Both the position numbers and the translations under genes were made by a program. A stretch of 64,000 nucleotides of DNA from Monarcha castaneiventris obscurior (lineage: Eukaryota; Chordata; Aves; Passeriformes; Monarchidae), in contig JAMPIT010000476.1 of assembly GCA_026261815.1 (NCBI GenBank), forward strand, positions 5,297,501-5,361,500. The letters are read 5' to 3'. Positions 25,161-54,333 of this stretch are shown piece after piece (the stretch's first letter is position 1; the number at the start of each line of letters is the position of its first letter). Under the pieces are notes generated by a model. It had not been told where the DNA came from. It searched no databases and worked only from the letters and a program-made list of their open reading frames with translations.

Positions 25161-25297
25161 TTGTATTATTTATGCATTACAATTGCAGCCACTAAGGCAT
25201 AAACAAAGCAACTTGCACAAAACCAGACAAAGGAGGTTGCCGCAGAGTCAGCAGTTTCAACTCAGGTTTCCTGTGTCCCAAACTAGCACTTTAATCA
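25161..25297 (+). repeat. Ancient MIR-like amniote SINE fragment
   Basis: TTGTATTATTTATGCATTACA, then CAGACAAAGGAGG, then AACTCAGGTTTCCTG and AGCACTTTAATC follow the order of a very common amniote SINE: TTATTTGTATTACA near one end, and the phrase AACCCAGGTTTCCTGA followed by AGTGCTTTAACCA at the other. Internal parts are lost. Confidence 0.45.
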
Positions 25298-25770
25298 TTT
25301 TCCTTCTCTGTGAGAGAGAAACAAATATCAGAGAATGCAGCGAGTCTCCACATTTTTCTAGCCCAAGACAGCACTGTGTCCATTGTTGGGACCAGCCCCC
25401 TAGGAGGAATTATTTCTATTCAGTTTGTGTGTGTCACAGCCAGATAATGCACTGGGTGGTATTTCCCTCTCTTCCCCCAATCGTTCTCTTTTATGACCAC
25501 ATGACTTCACCCCCTTGTGAGTGACAGTACCCATTAGACTAGACTCTGATGCAAAACAGCTGTGTGCAGAGAAGGGGAGGAAGGGAGTGGGGAACAGCAA
25601 TTTGGAAAACAATTAAGAACCTCAATTCCAATTCATTTGCTTGGCCAGGATAAGTAATTTCTAAGAGGTAACTTGATCTGTAGCAGACAGAGATTAAAGG
25701 CACACTCCATTATCTCTAGTTTACAGTCTGGAGGAATTTGTTTTAACTGGTTACCAAGGAGGCTGCATGG

Positions 25771-25805
25771 CAAAAAAAAAAAAAAACAAACCAAAAAAAA
25801 AACCC
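25771..25805 (+). repeat. A-rich tract with C interruptions
   Basis: Two A runs are separated by CAAACC and followed by CCCC. It is low complexity and similar in style to the other A/C tracts in the window. Confidence 0.9.
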
Positions 25806-28800
25806 CTTGCCTGAAAATGTCTAAAAAAATGCTCCTGATTTCTTCTTTTAAAGAGCTTGCATGGATTTATTAACTCTCTGAAAGTACGGGTGCTTTGTGT
25901 GGCAAGAGGAATGGTTCAGCTTTTGGAGACATCCAAAATCTTGGATGCCTTGCAGAATCCCTGCCTGCAAGATCTTGGAGGTACATTTTATCAAAACCAA
26001 TAATGCCAGTTTAAACAGCAGTTAAGATTTTGGTGTAGGGATAGACCAGAAACATGAGAGAGGCAGCATTCCACAAAGGAAGCATAGGATCCGGAGGAGA
26101 ACACAGTGAGCTGAGCATCAGGCAGCCTGGCTCTGACACTGCTGCACTTTCTGCTGTGAAAGGCAGTTCCCTGTGCTGCTTTACCACTGCTGTGAGCAAA
26201 TCAGGGATGAAATACTTGGACACCTCTCAGAGGTGCTGTGGGACTCCATGACTAAATACCCCAAGGTCCCTTTGATCACTGAGTCCAATCCCAAGCTTTC
26301 AAAGCAAAGGCTTGTGATCCAAGAACACCAAGTGTTCTGTGTTTCCACTTGTATATGGGATGACACCAAAAAGGGAGTATGTGATGGTAGAGCCACAGAT
26401 TCTCTGCCATGGAAACTCCACACTCTGGAGCTCTCCCTTTCCACTGTCCTCAGCCCTCAGCACTTTTCTACAACTCTGTGTCTGTTTTTGCCCCAACTCC
26501 TGTGGACCTTGATCCTTCGCTCTTGTTTTCAAAATACGGTGCTGTAAAGAAGCCAAGATGCCTTGCAACTCCAGACCACCAAAATGCTGCTCAGACCATT
26601 GGAGTTATCATTTGGAAAGCCTTGGTACTGGTGCTGGGCATTTCTTCCAGAAACCCAGAAATGACAGCCCTTGTGCTTGCAGGAACATAGAGGCCGTAAT
26701 GTGTCTGTGGATCTCATGTGAGGAGCTCATGGGTGGGGTAAAAGCACACATGGAAAATACCAACCGTGAGCTGGCTCAAAGTTCTGAGTTGGCCTTGAAT
26801 CTGCAATTCCCTGGCTGGACCTAGACTTCTACTTCTCCTGTGCAACTTTGTTTGTCTTAGGAGCAAACCACATTGCTGCCATCATGAGAGGACCAGCCTG
26901 CTCTTTATACAGCTGCATCCCTGTTAGCTACCTAAGGCTCTGGGGTGATGTAATCACCTCAGTGCAAATGGGAGCTGAAGAAAGTGATGTGACAAAATTT
27001 CCTGGACCACCAAATAAATTAAGAAGTAGGCTCCCAGCCCAGAAAGGTTACCCTCCCAAATAAACATGTCCCAGCCTCCCTTCCTCACACACACTTACCT
27101 TCTTCCACCCCAGGAAGCTGAGCTCTTCACAGACTCCATTACAGACCCAGAATGAACAGGTTCTTCCAGCCAGTCGGCATCTCCCATACAGTAATTACTT
27201 TGGTATGGGCATCTGAGAACAAGACACAACTGTATATACTAGAAATATTCCCTCTGCATAAACTTCTCAGTAGACTTACTTTTGTCTCGTTGCCAGGAAA
27301 TGTATTTGGAGCCTCTTGCTAACCTCACATTTCTTCGATTAGAGGGGCATGGCCAGTTTGTTTCAATAGTTACAGGGAAAAAAGGAATGACAAACTGGAA
27401 AGCCTTCTCAAAGCACATCAGCTTTGCAACATGAGACCACCCCATTCCACCACTCTTCTTGTGACAGCTATACTTCTAAGGGTTGGAAAGGAATGGGGGG
27501 GAACCCATCTCGCAAACTTGCTTCTCTGGAATGGGGAACGTCACTGTAGGTAAGCTTAGAACCTGAGATCATTTATGCAGCACAATGCAGTGAGCTCCAG
27601 GGTGAAAGAGGAGCCACGTCACAACCAACAGGAACAAGTGATGAGGGGAATTAGCAAATGGTCAAACTGGTTGGTTGGGTGGGGCAGAAATATCAGAAAG
27701 TAAAAATACAGTCAGCCAAATTTAAGTGTGGCCAGGAAACATGAGTTAACACCGTCCATCTGCCAAAGAAAGAACACTACTAGGTCTGTGTGACAGTGAA
27801 TGGCCTGGGCCAGGGCTTTGGCCTCACAAACTGCTTAAAAACCTGCAAGGTGGGAGATGCACATTCTGTTCAGGTCAGGATTACTTTGCAGCATGAGGCA
27901 GGCACTTGGCTTCCCCCAGTCCCAACTCCTCTGCATGCACAGCTCCCTCGGTGAGGACTTGCCTCCCTCCTGAGGCTCAGCAACAGTTTGTTAAGTGCCT
28001 GGTTCTCTTAAGAGGCAAGGTGACCAAGACAGTGCAAAGTACTCTATTTTTGTCCTGGAGAAGTCATCCTCCTCAGAATCACACTCATTAAGACAGCAGC
28101 TGTCGTAAACCAAACTCCTTTGATGGAAGTGGGGAGATTGCCAAAGGGAGGATTAGCTGATAGATGTCTTGAGGTGCAAGGGGGTCTCATAAGGATTTGT
28201 GCGGGATTTTCACCTCAGCTGTCCTGGCTGGAGCTCCTGTCCTACCATACCAAGACACTCTCCTTGCAGGCCCTGCTCCGCCTCTCGCAGCAGCGAGACC
28301 CTGGCCAAGGGCTGGTTGTGTGCTCTCATTTCAGCTCCCTTGGGAAGGAAAGGTGCTTAGTATGTCAAAGAAAACCCGACCCTAGTCTGTGAAAAACTTA
28401 CCTGTTGTACAAATAAGGAAGGAACAGCTTTGTCTGGAGGCAGGATTGATTCAGGAGGGATTCCCAACTTGCCTGCCCAGTGATCTGATGCTCTGGGCTA
28501 TCAGTTTCCCTTCCACTGTAGGGATTACTTTTGCTTCTCTCTGCACTGCACCTTTGAGACCTATGTATGAAATCACTGTAAGCTACTCTGCGCTTTTAGG
28601 CCTAGCCTTAAGTAAAGACATTTAGAAGGCACAGTTCCAAACACATTCCTAGACTATTTGATAGACAGGACGTTTCTCATTAGTGCAATCCTGTTTTTCT
28701 CATCTATGACTCTGCCTTTTCCTCCATTTTGTCTTGATCTTTGTTTTCTGCCACTGTGCTTCTATGGATCCATCAGGCTACTTGTATGCACTCACAGTTA

Positions 28801-29560
28801 TGGGACAGAAAGGAAGGACAATCTGTAAAGTCCAGTTGGATCCACTTCTGCATTCTTGAATTATGCGAGAATTTTCATTTTGAAAGAACACTTTTCTAAC
28901 CTTCACCGTGGAATTAAGCTTTAAAGGGTGTTAACTAAAAATACAAGATAATTGTTTTCTAAAATGTCATTATGTGAAAGCCATTATTACCATAGGGTGT
29001 TTGAGGATGAAAATACTCCAGCCTGTCAACTCTCTGGCTTTCTACGTCAAACATCCCCCTCCTTTCCCACCACCATATTTGCAATTCACACATGGCATGA
29101 AGCCACTTTTTCTTTCTGACTCCTAATGCCAGGAGATAGATGCTGTTCTGTCCACTCTGACTGCCAAGAAAGGCACAAAGCAGGAGGGGAGTGAGGTACT
29201 CTATGTGCTCTGTGCTGCCAGCTGCCCCACAGCTTCTTCATTCCACAGGACTGTAAACCCATCCATGGATGGGTATCCATTCTTTTGTCACAGGGCCCAG
29301 TGGAGCAGGGTATAAGACTGCTTGTAATGTTATTATTAGAAGGTTCACTTGGGTTGTTTTTAGCAGAAATGTGAGTTGCTTGTTTTCCAGCAGAGGATCA
29401 GTTACAAAAACAACACCAAGCAGAAAGGCTTTTTTGAGAGCAGGGGCTCTGTTTACCATGTTAGTTTCAGGGAAATTTATTTGGGACAAGGGAGGAAGTA
29501 GTTAAATCCTTGTTTACCATATTGGAAACCCAAATCCTTTTGGTTTACACAAATAAGGGA

Positions 29561-29640
29561 GGAAATGGCTCAGTGGCATGAGCACATGGCTGTGACTAAG
29601 GAGAGCTGGGTTTATTCCCTGCTCTAACTCATACAGCTTT
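29561..29640 (+). repeat. Decayed MIR-like fragment
   Basis: AATGGCTCAGTGGCATGAGCA, then GAGAGCTGGGTTTATTCCC and CTCATACAGCTTT resemble the MIR core (tRNA-like head, then GGAGACCTGGGTTCAATTCCC, then a splice into the core). Highly diverged, so the confidence is modest. Confidence 0.35.
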
Positions 29641-32600
29641 CTCATGCCCTTCTTCCCTCAAGACGAGATTCAACCCATTTGGCTGAATTTGGTCCCAGCT
29701 GAAGACCAAACCACTCATCAGCAGTGAAAGACAGGGTATTCCTAATGTCAGATTTGTCCAATAGCACCTGATGTACTGAAAAGTCTTGCAGAGGAACTGG
29801 CCTTGCTTCCCTGATTACTAGGCAGCTGTAATAACCCATTGGGCTAAACAGCTGAATTAAGACAAGAAGAATGTACTCTGCTTTTTGGACTTCCCATACA
29901 TGCAATGAAGCTACCTAGTCCTTTCCCGCCTGACAGTGGGGTGGAAAAGATCCTGATTTTTACATCCTGCTCTAATGCTGAAATGCTGAAGGCTATAAAA
30001 GCCTGACTGTAAGTAGATCTGTCTACATGAGAAGGCAGTGGTGGAAAGTAATCCACTGGTTCCTAAATCCTTTCTGTTTGGTACATACACCTGTCCTGGC
30101 TGTTTAACTGATTTGGATCTCCATGGTGCTCTGTGCCATCTTTTGTGAGGTGGTATTTCTCTCCTTGCTGTAGAGATTGCAGTCTGTTAGGGGAGGCAGG
30201 ATGAAGCTGCCTGTGCTGAAGGAGCCCAGAAAAAGAGGATAATTATTTCCGGATCTCAGCTGCATTAGGGCCAAGGCCAGGTTTGCACTGCCTGTGGAAA
30301 TCAGCATTGCTTGATGTTACAAACTGAAGGTGTTATCAGACATCAACTTGAGGACCTACAAGACTGAGAGGAACAGAGCAACAGGGACTGAATCCTACCT
30401 GAGCACTGAAATGATTTGGTGTGAGAAAGCTCTCATTGTTCCGAGTCACTCTGCCTTGGCATCCAGACAGTTAGGGGTGAAACACAGACTAATCACAGGC
30501 AGGGAGCACATCAGAAAGCAGAGTGACTCTACAGACACCATCCAACAGGAGCCTCCTTGCCCTTGGTAAGTGGTCAGGACTGCCTCAAATCAAGGCAAAT
30601 ACGGTTCCTCTGGGAACTCTAAGGTTTTACTGGATCACTTACTTTCTCTTGATGAGTGCTGCTTCAGAGTCTCAGTTGCCTGGATCCCGGTGGGGATTTT
30701 GTTGATGGGCGTTTATTGATTTCTTGTTACCTTGAAGTTCCTGCAGTGTGGGGAGTAAGAGGTAACTCCTGGAGTCTGTTTATTTTATGGGTTGGATTTT
30801 TAAGAGTTTGCCAATTGTACCCCAACTTTAGGAGAAGCCACTTGTTTATTTAGCAATGCACTCACATATTGATCCATAAATAAAACTAGAGTGTTATTTA
30901 ATAAGACCCAACAGAAGGTCAGCCCTGATTCATTGGTAAACTGATCAATCCAGAGTGCAAAAAGCACTTCTCAGGAAACTCATAATGTCTATCTGAGGGA
31001 GATACCAGCCAAGTATCACTGAGTTTTCAGGAGTTTCTGTGCCCATACCTTCTGAAAGGAAAATGCTAAAGGGTCCAAGATGGAGTAATTTCCAACAAAC
31101 TTTACTTCAGACCTCTGGAGAGACTTTCAGAGTTGTAAGATTTTTACAGGTGGGGCTGCAGATCCAAGTTTGCATCTGTGGGAGAAAGAACAGACTTGAA
31201 CGCACTGAAGTCTCACAGCAGGGTCGCTGAATTTCCACACACTGGACCTGAAATTCACCTCACCTCTCTTAAGACACCTAAGAATTACTTGTCTAGATCT
31301 AAGACAGCCCCCTGGGCTTCTTCTACAGTTGTGTGTATGGGATAACCTTGGCATAACCATCATACGAGGGAAGCAGCTTTCTGAGAGGAGCTGATCTCTC
31401 CCCAATGACAACTGTGGGAAGTCTTGACAGTTGCCTTAACCCCAGATGATTTTCTCTTAGATGTCCAAATCAGGTAAGAAGCACCTCCCCCTTGGTGTGC
31501 CCTGTGACCATGTGCAGCCATGGGGAAGGGAGCCACAAGATGCTCAGATCAGTTTAGCTGATGCTGTGTCCCACATTACAAAATCCTCACATGACTGAGA
31601 GGCTTAAGATACAAGCAGCATTAATTCAAAGAGGCTGGGACAGATCTGAGTGGATTTTACAAGCAAGACATGTCAGATGTCACCCAGGGGATTTGCCATG
31701 GAGTCCTGGGATGGAGCCAGGTTGAGCAGATGACATCCCATGCTGATCCAGCAACAGTTTCCTTGGCAAACAGTGCTGGACCATTACTTTGCTGGGGATC
31801 CAGATCACACAGCAGTCCCTGTTCCACTGCAGCAGATGCCTTGTGAAAAACTGGCGAGCCACACATATTCCCAGGACCACAGGTCACCTTGGCCAGCACA
31901 AACTGCATGTATTCTACATATAGGGGTGTGCATAGGTAAAGCTGTTACCATGTATGTGCCCACAGAGGGGAATAATCCAAAGATTTTGAACCTGGATCTG
32001 TGATTTTTGACTTGATGAGGGAGAAAGGAACAATCAGGCACAATGTACCTACAAATCAGTTCAAGTCACTGTGAAGAGGCACAGTTTGAATGGAACTTTC
32101 AGATTCACTGGAATTTCAGATATCACTGGGATCTTTAATACATCTGTTTAGAAAGGGATGAACGCATAGGCCTGCCAGGTCTCCTGCATGGTCTGTTTTC
32201 TCCACTGACTGCAAAGAGGGCCTAAACAATTACCTTAGATGAGATGTCTGTATTTAAATGTCTTAAATCAAGTGAGATTATTTGTACCTAAGATGCCTAT
32301 ATCTCCCTGAGGGGTTTGCAAAAACATGCCAGTGCTAAACTCAGATTGAATTGGCCAAATGCTTTAGAAAGACCTCTAGATGAACTATCTCTAGATTGCC
32401 AGCCTCCACTGACAGGCACATAATGGCTTTCAAGCATGGTCTCCTAGAAAATTCTGAAAATGTGGTCTTGTGTGAAGCTAAGGTTCCTACAAGCCAAACC
32501 TTCGGGGACTTACAGGCATCCAAAGACATCAATAGGTATCTGCTAAGCCACAGTGCATTTACGAGACTTCTACATCTTCAAATGCCTCTGAAAACCTTAA

Positions 32601-32988
32601 TCTCAGGAGTCTGAAGATACCACATGTTGAAATGCCTGCAAATTCAACATTTCTTTGAAGAGAGATACGGGGAAGAGAGACTTTTCACCAATTTTATGTT
32701 TTTATTTTTGCTGCAGGCAAAAAACTTGAAACTTGGTTGGTGTTTCAATGCTTTGAAAGGAAAAGAAGCTGTTACTATTCCTGAGCAAAATCAGAGGCCT
32801 GAGCCCTCTCTTTGGAGAGCATTCCAGGCTGGGCAAGTAAGCAGGCTAACCACAACTGTGCTGTTTCAATCTGTTCCAAGAACAGCCAGTATGAGTTTAT
32901 GTCTGCCTGCAAAACATTCTGGCCTGGTTTGTAGACGTGCTACTCACTCCCAGCTACCACTCAGATAAAGCTGAAATGCTGCGCAGAT

Positions 32989-33035
32989 CACCCTTTTGTG
33001 CCTCAGTTTCCTTATCCTAAACACAATAAAGCCCA
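32989..33035 (+). repeat. Decayed MIR-like fragment
   Basis: TTTTGTGCCTCAGTTTCC and TTATCCTAAACACAATAA match the MIR segment TCTGTGCCTCAGTTTCCCCATCTGTAAAA. Short and diverged. Confidence 0.35.
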
Positions 33036-35847
33036 TTCTTCATGGTCTAGAGGTGTATAGTGTCATACAAATTTTGTTATTTACAGTGATGAGAACGTGA
33101 GCTTTGTATGGTACAATGGTCTGGGGGTGACTACTTGCCATCATTTGGAAAAGACAGGAATTAACCTGCATGTTTGAAATGCAGCATGTTGTTATTGCTC
33201 TCAGACAAACAGAATTACCTCCTCTTAAAATCAAAGGTAATCTGTTTTACTTCAGTGAGATGTGGTGATGTCCCTAGAAAACAAATCATTTTTGGCAAGT
33301 GGAGGCAGGATTTTCTTGGCAAGTTGGAAGAAGCATCAAAGGAAGAGAAGGATGGGATACAGCACAACTGGTTTTAATCACACATAAGAGTGAAGTTCCT
33401 CTAGACAGGCCTATGTCTGAGATGCCATTGTAAATGCTCTGGCGAGCCTGGATTAAGAGCATGGAATAAACCAAGTGAATGGCACAAAGGTACTCAGGGT
33501 TCTCTGGCAGACTAATTGGCAAAGCTTTTACCACTTGGCATTAGGCAGTGCTATACTGTCCCTTTAATGCAGTGACCTGGTTCCACGACTGATTTTCATT
33601 GGGTGTTTGGTTATCCAGGTCCATGCCTTCTTTTTGACAGCCACAGCTTCTCAGAACACACTGAACTCCTGTTTGACATTAACAATGAGGATGCTGAATT
33701 GGTTGAAAGGATGCACTATCACTGCACAGCCCCTGGAGAGAGGGGAAGCTCTGATTTCAGTCCAGCCCAGCTTGGAGGTGGTCAGAGTGCTCTGGAGGTG
33801 TCAGCTGCTTCTTCTTGCCTGTCAAAGAGCCTACAGTTGCTGCTTCCTAGACCAGGCATGCTGAGCTGCCTGAGTGGATGGAATAGATTTGGACAAAGAG
33901 AGCTTGGGGAAATGCTTCTTGACAGGGCTGTTCCTCTTGAAATCAGTTTCCTCTGGAAATTGCTGACTTGTTTCACTAAATTTAGGGACTGGGAATGTGC
34001 TGATTTTATTAGTGTATTCTGGAGGAAACTGATGCTTCACTTCAACTATTTCAATACTATATAATGTATTACATTGTCATTTCACGTAACATGTCCGTTC
34101 AAACTAGCTTATATAAACACCTAAACAAGAAAGTCGAACTAAAAATATCTAATATCCTTTAAGTACTTCTGAAATGAAACATTTTAGCACATCCATTCAG
34201 CTGTATGTTTCAAAACGATGGTGCTCTCTTCCAGTTAGGAATGAAAGGACATTTGCAATGTCTGAATTGCCTTTGGAACATGAACAGCTTGAGCTGTGAT
34301 GGTTGCTGGAGCTGCATGGCTGGGATTGCTTGTCAGAATGCTGCAACAATTGTTCCTCTACATTTTGTTGGGCTGCAGTGGCATTTGGAGGCTACGGTCA
34401 GGGTTTGAGGCTCACATTCATATAGTAAAGGTAATACTTGACCTTCAGTCACACAGAATAGAAGCACTGGACCTGATATGGGGAAACCAAGTGACACCAG
34501 AACTTTGGTGGTGGCATGGCAGAAACGGGATTTACTGTGCTTTGGCTAAGCCTTTACTTGATATGGTTGCTGGGGAGAAAGATCTGATTGAAGCACAAGT
34601 TGGGTATTTCCCTAATCACCTGTGATTAGTGGTGAATGAGGACTGGAGCTTGAAGGACCCTCAATGTTCTTTGAATCTTGACTCAGACAGGGTTTTGATC
34701 TTGGATAAAATTTCTGGTAACATCAAGATCAGGAACAAGTCTAAAATGAGCACCAAACAAATGGGATTCAAACCCCCTCTGCAACCCAAGGAGCTAAAAA
34801 CTTCTTTAAATGAATGGTTTAAATAACATGGAAGTCGAGGCAGAGCCATTGAATTGACTATCCAGTGTTTGAATACCAAAGAACAACTGATACATAGAGG
34901 AATTCTAAGCAAAATCTTCTGTTTGAAATTTGTGGTTATTTATTATTATTACATACTATTGGTAAAATGCAGACAGCCCTGAATTTCTAAGCCAAGAATG
35001 GCCCTTACCCAGATTAACGAACATTTAAGGGTGGCCTGTACTAGATGACCGGGAGTTCTTGAATTAAAATATGCCTCGGAAAGGGAGGAAACCAAAATAT
35101 TATTCAGTCTGAAGCAATCTCATGCATTTAAGCTCCTGAAGGGCTTGTGTTTCTTTACTCTTGAGGTTCATTATGTCACCAGAAAAGCTTTACTATTTTA
35201 CTGTGGAAGCAACACAGCCATGAAACATTAATTTCCAGGAATGTGGAAACCATGAAATACGGGTTTTTCTACTAAATTAAGATTTTACTTTTCTCTCTTC
35301 TCACATAGTTAACGGAACCAATTTTCATTATATATTTATGTATATGCATTCTGGAAATTCTAATAGGAAAGATATACAAAACACAGGAAGAACATTTTTA
35401 CATTGAGAAAGGTATTTCACTGGTAACCACACCAGTCATTTATATTCCATTTTTCATCTTGAACCACTTTGCATTCTATATCCATCTTGGAACCACACCT
35501 CTCTTTACTGAACTGCACCCACTGTGGTGTATATATGACCAGCTGATATGGCAGCTGTTTAGATTTGTATAAAATTCTTTATTCCCCCGTTTCCACAATG
35601 CCATTCTCTCACCATTGCAGTGACCAACACCACTCAGGTCTGCCTGGCACAGACACCACTGTACAAGGATCTCCAGCAGTCCCCAAGTATTCTGCACCAT
35701 GGCAGATGCCTCTGGCTGGAAGAAAAAATGGTGAAGGGCAAACTAATTTGTAATCCATGTAAAGGAAAATACATAAATATTCCCCTCTTTTTTGCTAATC
35801 AGTGTTACTAACTATAGGACTGATGCCTGTTTCCTGAATAAAACACA

Positions 35848-35979
35848 TGACCAAGGCTGCCAGAGTTCAAGAAGTGTTTGGACAATGCTCTCAGGCACAT
35901 GGGACTGCTCTTTGCAGGGACAGGACTTGGATTTTGATGACCCTTGTGGGTCACCTCCAACTCAGGATATTCTATGATG
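35848..35979 (+). mobile_element. CR1 LINE 3' tail, plus orientation
   Basis: CCAAGGCTGCCAGAGTTCAAG, then GTTTGGACAATGCTCTCAGGC, ATGACCCTTGTGGGTC and CCAACTCAGGATATTCTATGA match the 3' untranslated end of an avian CR1, which terminates in ATTCTATGA-type repeats. The copy is about 130 bp and strongly 5'-truncated. Confidence 0.9.
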
Positions 35980-37526
35980 CTAAGATGCCTTTAGGTATCT
36001 GCACATACTCCCGTGCACACAAACACCACATCAGTTTTTAGCAGCCTTGGCAGAATGAAACCAATGTAGGTGGCTTGGAGGGAATTTGAAGTCTTTAGTC
36101 CTGGGGAAAATTCCTGAATGCAAGTGTTCACCTAAGGTTTCTGACAATGTTACATACTCAATTTCCATCCAATACCAGCTGATTGAAATGGAAGAATTAG
36201 ACAAAACATTCCAGATGCATCTGTGTCGTGGGAACCATAGGTTTCTAGGCTATAAGACACACACCAGAATATTCACCAAATCACCAGTGTGGTTTTCCTT
36301 AATGCTACAATTAGTGATGGAACATTAACAGAAGAGTTACTGGATAAGATTTGATGGCAGAAAGCCTTCTGCCATAAACTGGTAATTCTCAACATGTGCA
36401 AACATATTGCTAGAGAAGATGAGTTATGCAATTAAAATTAAAATTGGAGATTTGTTATCAAAGGACAGCAATGTGTACTAAAACCCAGCTGAGAGGCTCA
36501 CTTATCTTGTTATCTTCAGGCTTCTTTTTTAGTTAATCTAACACAGCTGACAATATTTGACACAGCCAATTGTGCCTACAGTCATGTGAGGGGTGTTTTA
36601 TAGAACTCTTTTCCACTAGCACACAGAGATTTGTCATAGTGCAACTCTTTACAAAGTCTGAAAAGCTTTGCCAGAATTTCATTTCAGGGGAGTAAGATGT
36701 GATAAAAATTCTGACAGAGCCAGAATGTTTCTAATGTTATAATTAATTTCTAGTTTTTTGAACAAGCCTTAATAACATTTTAAGTGTAAATTATGTTAAA
36801 AGTTCAATTCAAGAGAAACATTTGATTTTGTCTGGATAAAAAATTTTAAGCAATTTGGAAAACTGTGGTTGTGTGGCTTTCCCTCATAACAAATTTCAAA
36901 ATTCCCCCTTCACATCTTCATTTAGAACAAAGCAGAATTTAAAATTCTGAATTTGTTTGCAAAATGAACTTCTGTCCTTCCACAGCACTTTCTGTGCCTC
37001 AAGCAAGAGGGCAAGAAGCTTAATGTATAATTTCTGTGAGCCTAAAGGTGATGGGCTGCATGTTAGTATTTTCAAATCCAGGCTTATACAGCTGCTCTTT
37101 GAATATAAATCATAGCTTTTGGGTTACACTAACACTCTCTGCAGTTTAGCACAGTTGTTAATTAATACAATACTGTATTAGTTCTTCTTACAGTCTTACT
37201 ACTAACGCTCCGTGAAATCCCATTAGCTCTGCATATGGTGCCAGACTTGTTCTGCATGTGGGAAAGAAAGAAATGTACAGTGGTATGAATAATAAAGAGA
37301 GGCTTTCAAGTGGTTTCCACTGTGAACATTCTGAAAAAAAAAAATTTCCAGAATGTAATATGTGGGGCAAGCTTTTCACAAAATTTCAATGCAAACATAT
37401 TTGTCACATATTTGTCAGCCAAGTTTTCCCCCAGAGTGTGAAATCCCTTATGCACCACTATTGTTCTATGGCAGAAACATCAGGAAGATGAAGTAGCTCC
37501 TAAAAATGGAAAATTAACCAGGTTGT

Positions 37527-37532
37527 TTTATT
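37527..37532 (-). terminator. Candidate NTMT2 polyadenylation signal (AATAAA on minus strand)
   Basis: The plus strand reads TTTATT, which is AATAAA on the minus strand, about 660 nt past the NTMT2 stop. It is the only canonical hexamer I noticed in the first kilobase of the 3' flank. It would give a 3' UTR of roughly 0.65-0.7 kb that includes the U/G-rich complement of the A/C tract at 37552-37648. There is no transcript evidence, so the call is tentative. Confidence 0.35.
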
Positions 37533-37551
37533 GTCCAAATTGACCTAAATG

Positions 37552-37648
37552 CCAAAAAAAAAAAAACAAACCACCAAAACAAGACAAAACAACAACAACA
37601 ACAACAAAAAAAACCCAACCAAACAAAAAAAACCCCAACCAACCAAAC
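37552..37648 (+). repeat. A/C-only low-complexity tract with (CAA)n core
   Basis: About 97 bases are almost entirely A and C, including a run of about six CAA units and AACCCAACCAAAC-type segments. Read from the NTMT2 strand it is a U/G-rich tract in the putative 3' UTR. Confidence 0.9.
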
Positions 37649-38191
37649 TGCATAGCTGATGCCAACAAAAAGAAAAAACTTTCCTTATATTCTTGGTTTA
37701 AATATTTTTAAGTACAGGTAGAAAGGACAGTCAAAATCTGGGTGAAGTTTTCCAGAAATTACTTGGATTTCCTGCTTCAGTGATCTGACAGATCCTTCTT
37801 AAATTCCAAGAAGATTTAAGTACCAAAGTAAAAACCAGGCTTGTTTGTTAACACTTCATACAGAACACTCCAAAATGAATTAACTACTACAGAAACTTCA
37901 GATCTAATTATTTTCTATTAGATGAATTTTGTCCAGTATTGACTCCTTAATGAAAGAGAGATCCGACAAGGAGGTTACGAAAGCTTTTAAAAATTGAAAG
38001 AGTGATGAAGCAGGCAGGATTTAGAAGCAGACTATTCCTGGGAGGAGCTGGCTTCATTGTCATTCTCTCCTGACCCTTTAGGAGTTGCTGCCCTAGAGAA
38101 GTGCATGGTTAGGAGGATTCCAGTAGGTGCTTTTCTCCTTCCCAGTTCCATGGTTCATCCATAGTCCAGTCTCTGCAGTGTCACTGGGCAA

Positions 38192-54333
<16,142 letters not shown>

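Larger units (their letters stand above)
17906..35847. other. Gene-free segment, presumed gene desert 3' of NTMT2
   Basis: No exon of NTMT2 or of GORAB or PRRX1, the expected next genes by mammalian synteny, can be seen. Content: a GC-rich patch near 19.1-20.0 kb, a TAAT-rich block at 20380-20940, a TG microsatellite near 20356, several decayed SINE or amniote repeats (23.7, 24.1, 25.2, 29.6 and 33.0 kb) and an A/C tract at 25771-25805. The open frames of up to 197 codons lack conserved motifs. Confidence 0.55.
35980..38191. other. 3' flank and 3' UTR region of NTMT2
   Basis: Mostly AT-rich sequence without an open frame of interest. The interval 37527-38191 probably holds the NTMT2 3' UTR on the minus strand. 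It includes an A/C-only tract at 37552-37648. No further exon is seen. Confidence 0.5.

Noticed and set aside
17906..38000. GORAB or PRRX1 exons expected by synteny
   Set aside because: I looked for the GORAB coiled-coil and PRRX1 homeodomain signatures on the minus strand and saw none, so these genes must lie outside the window if present.
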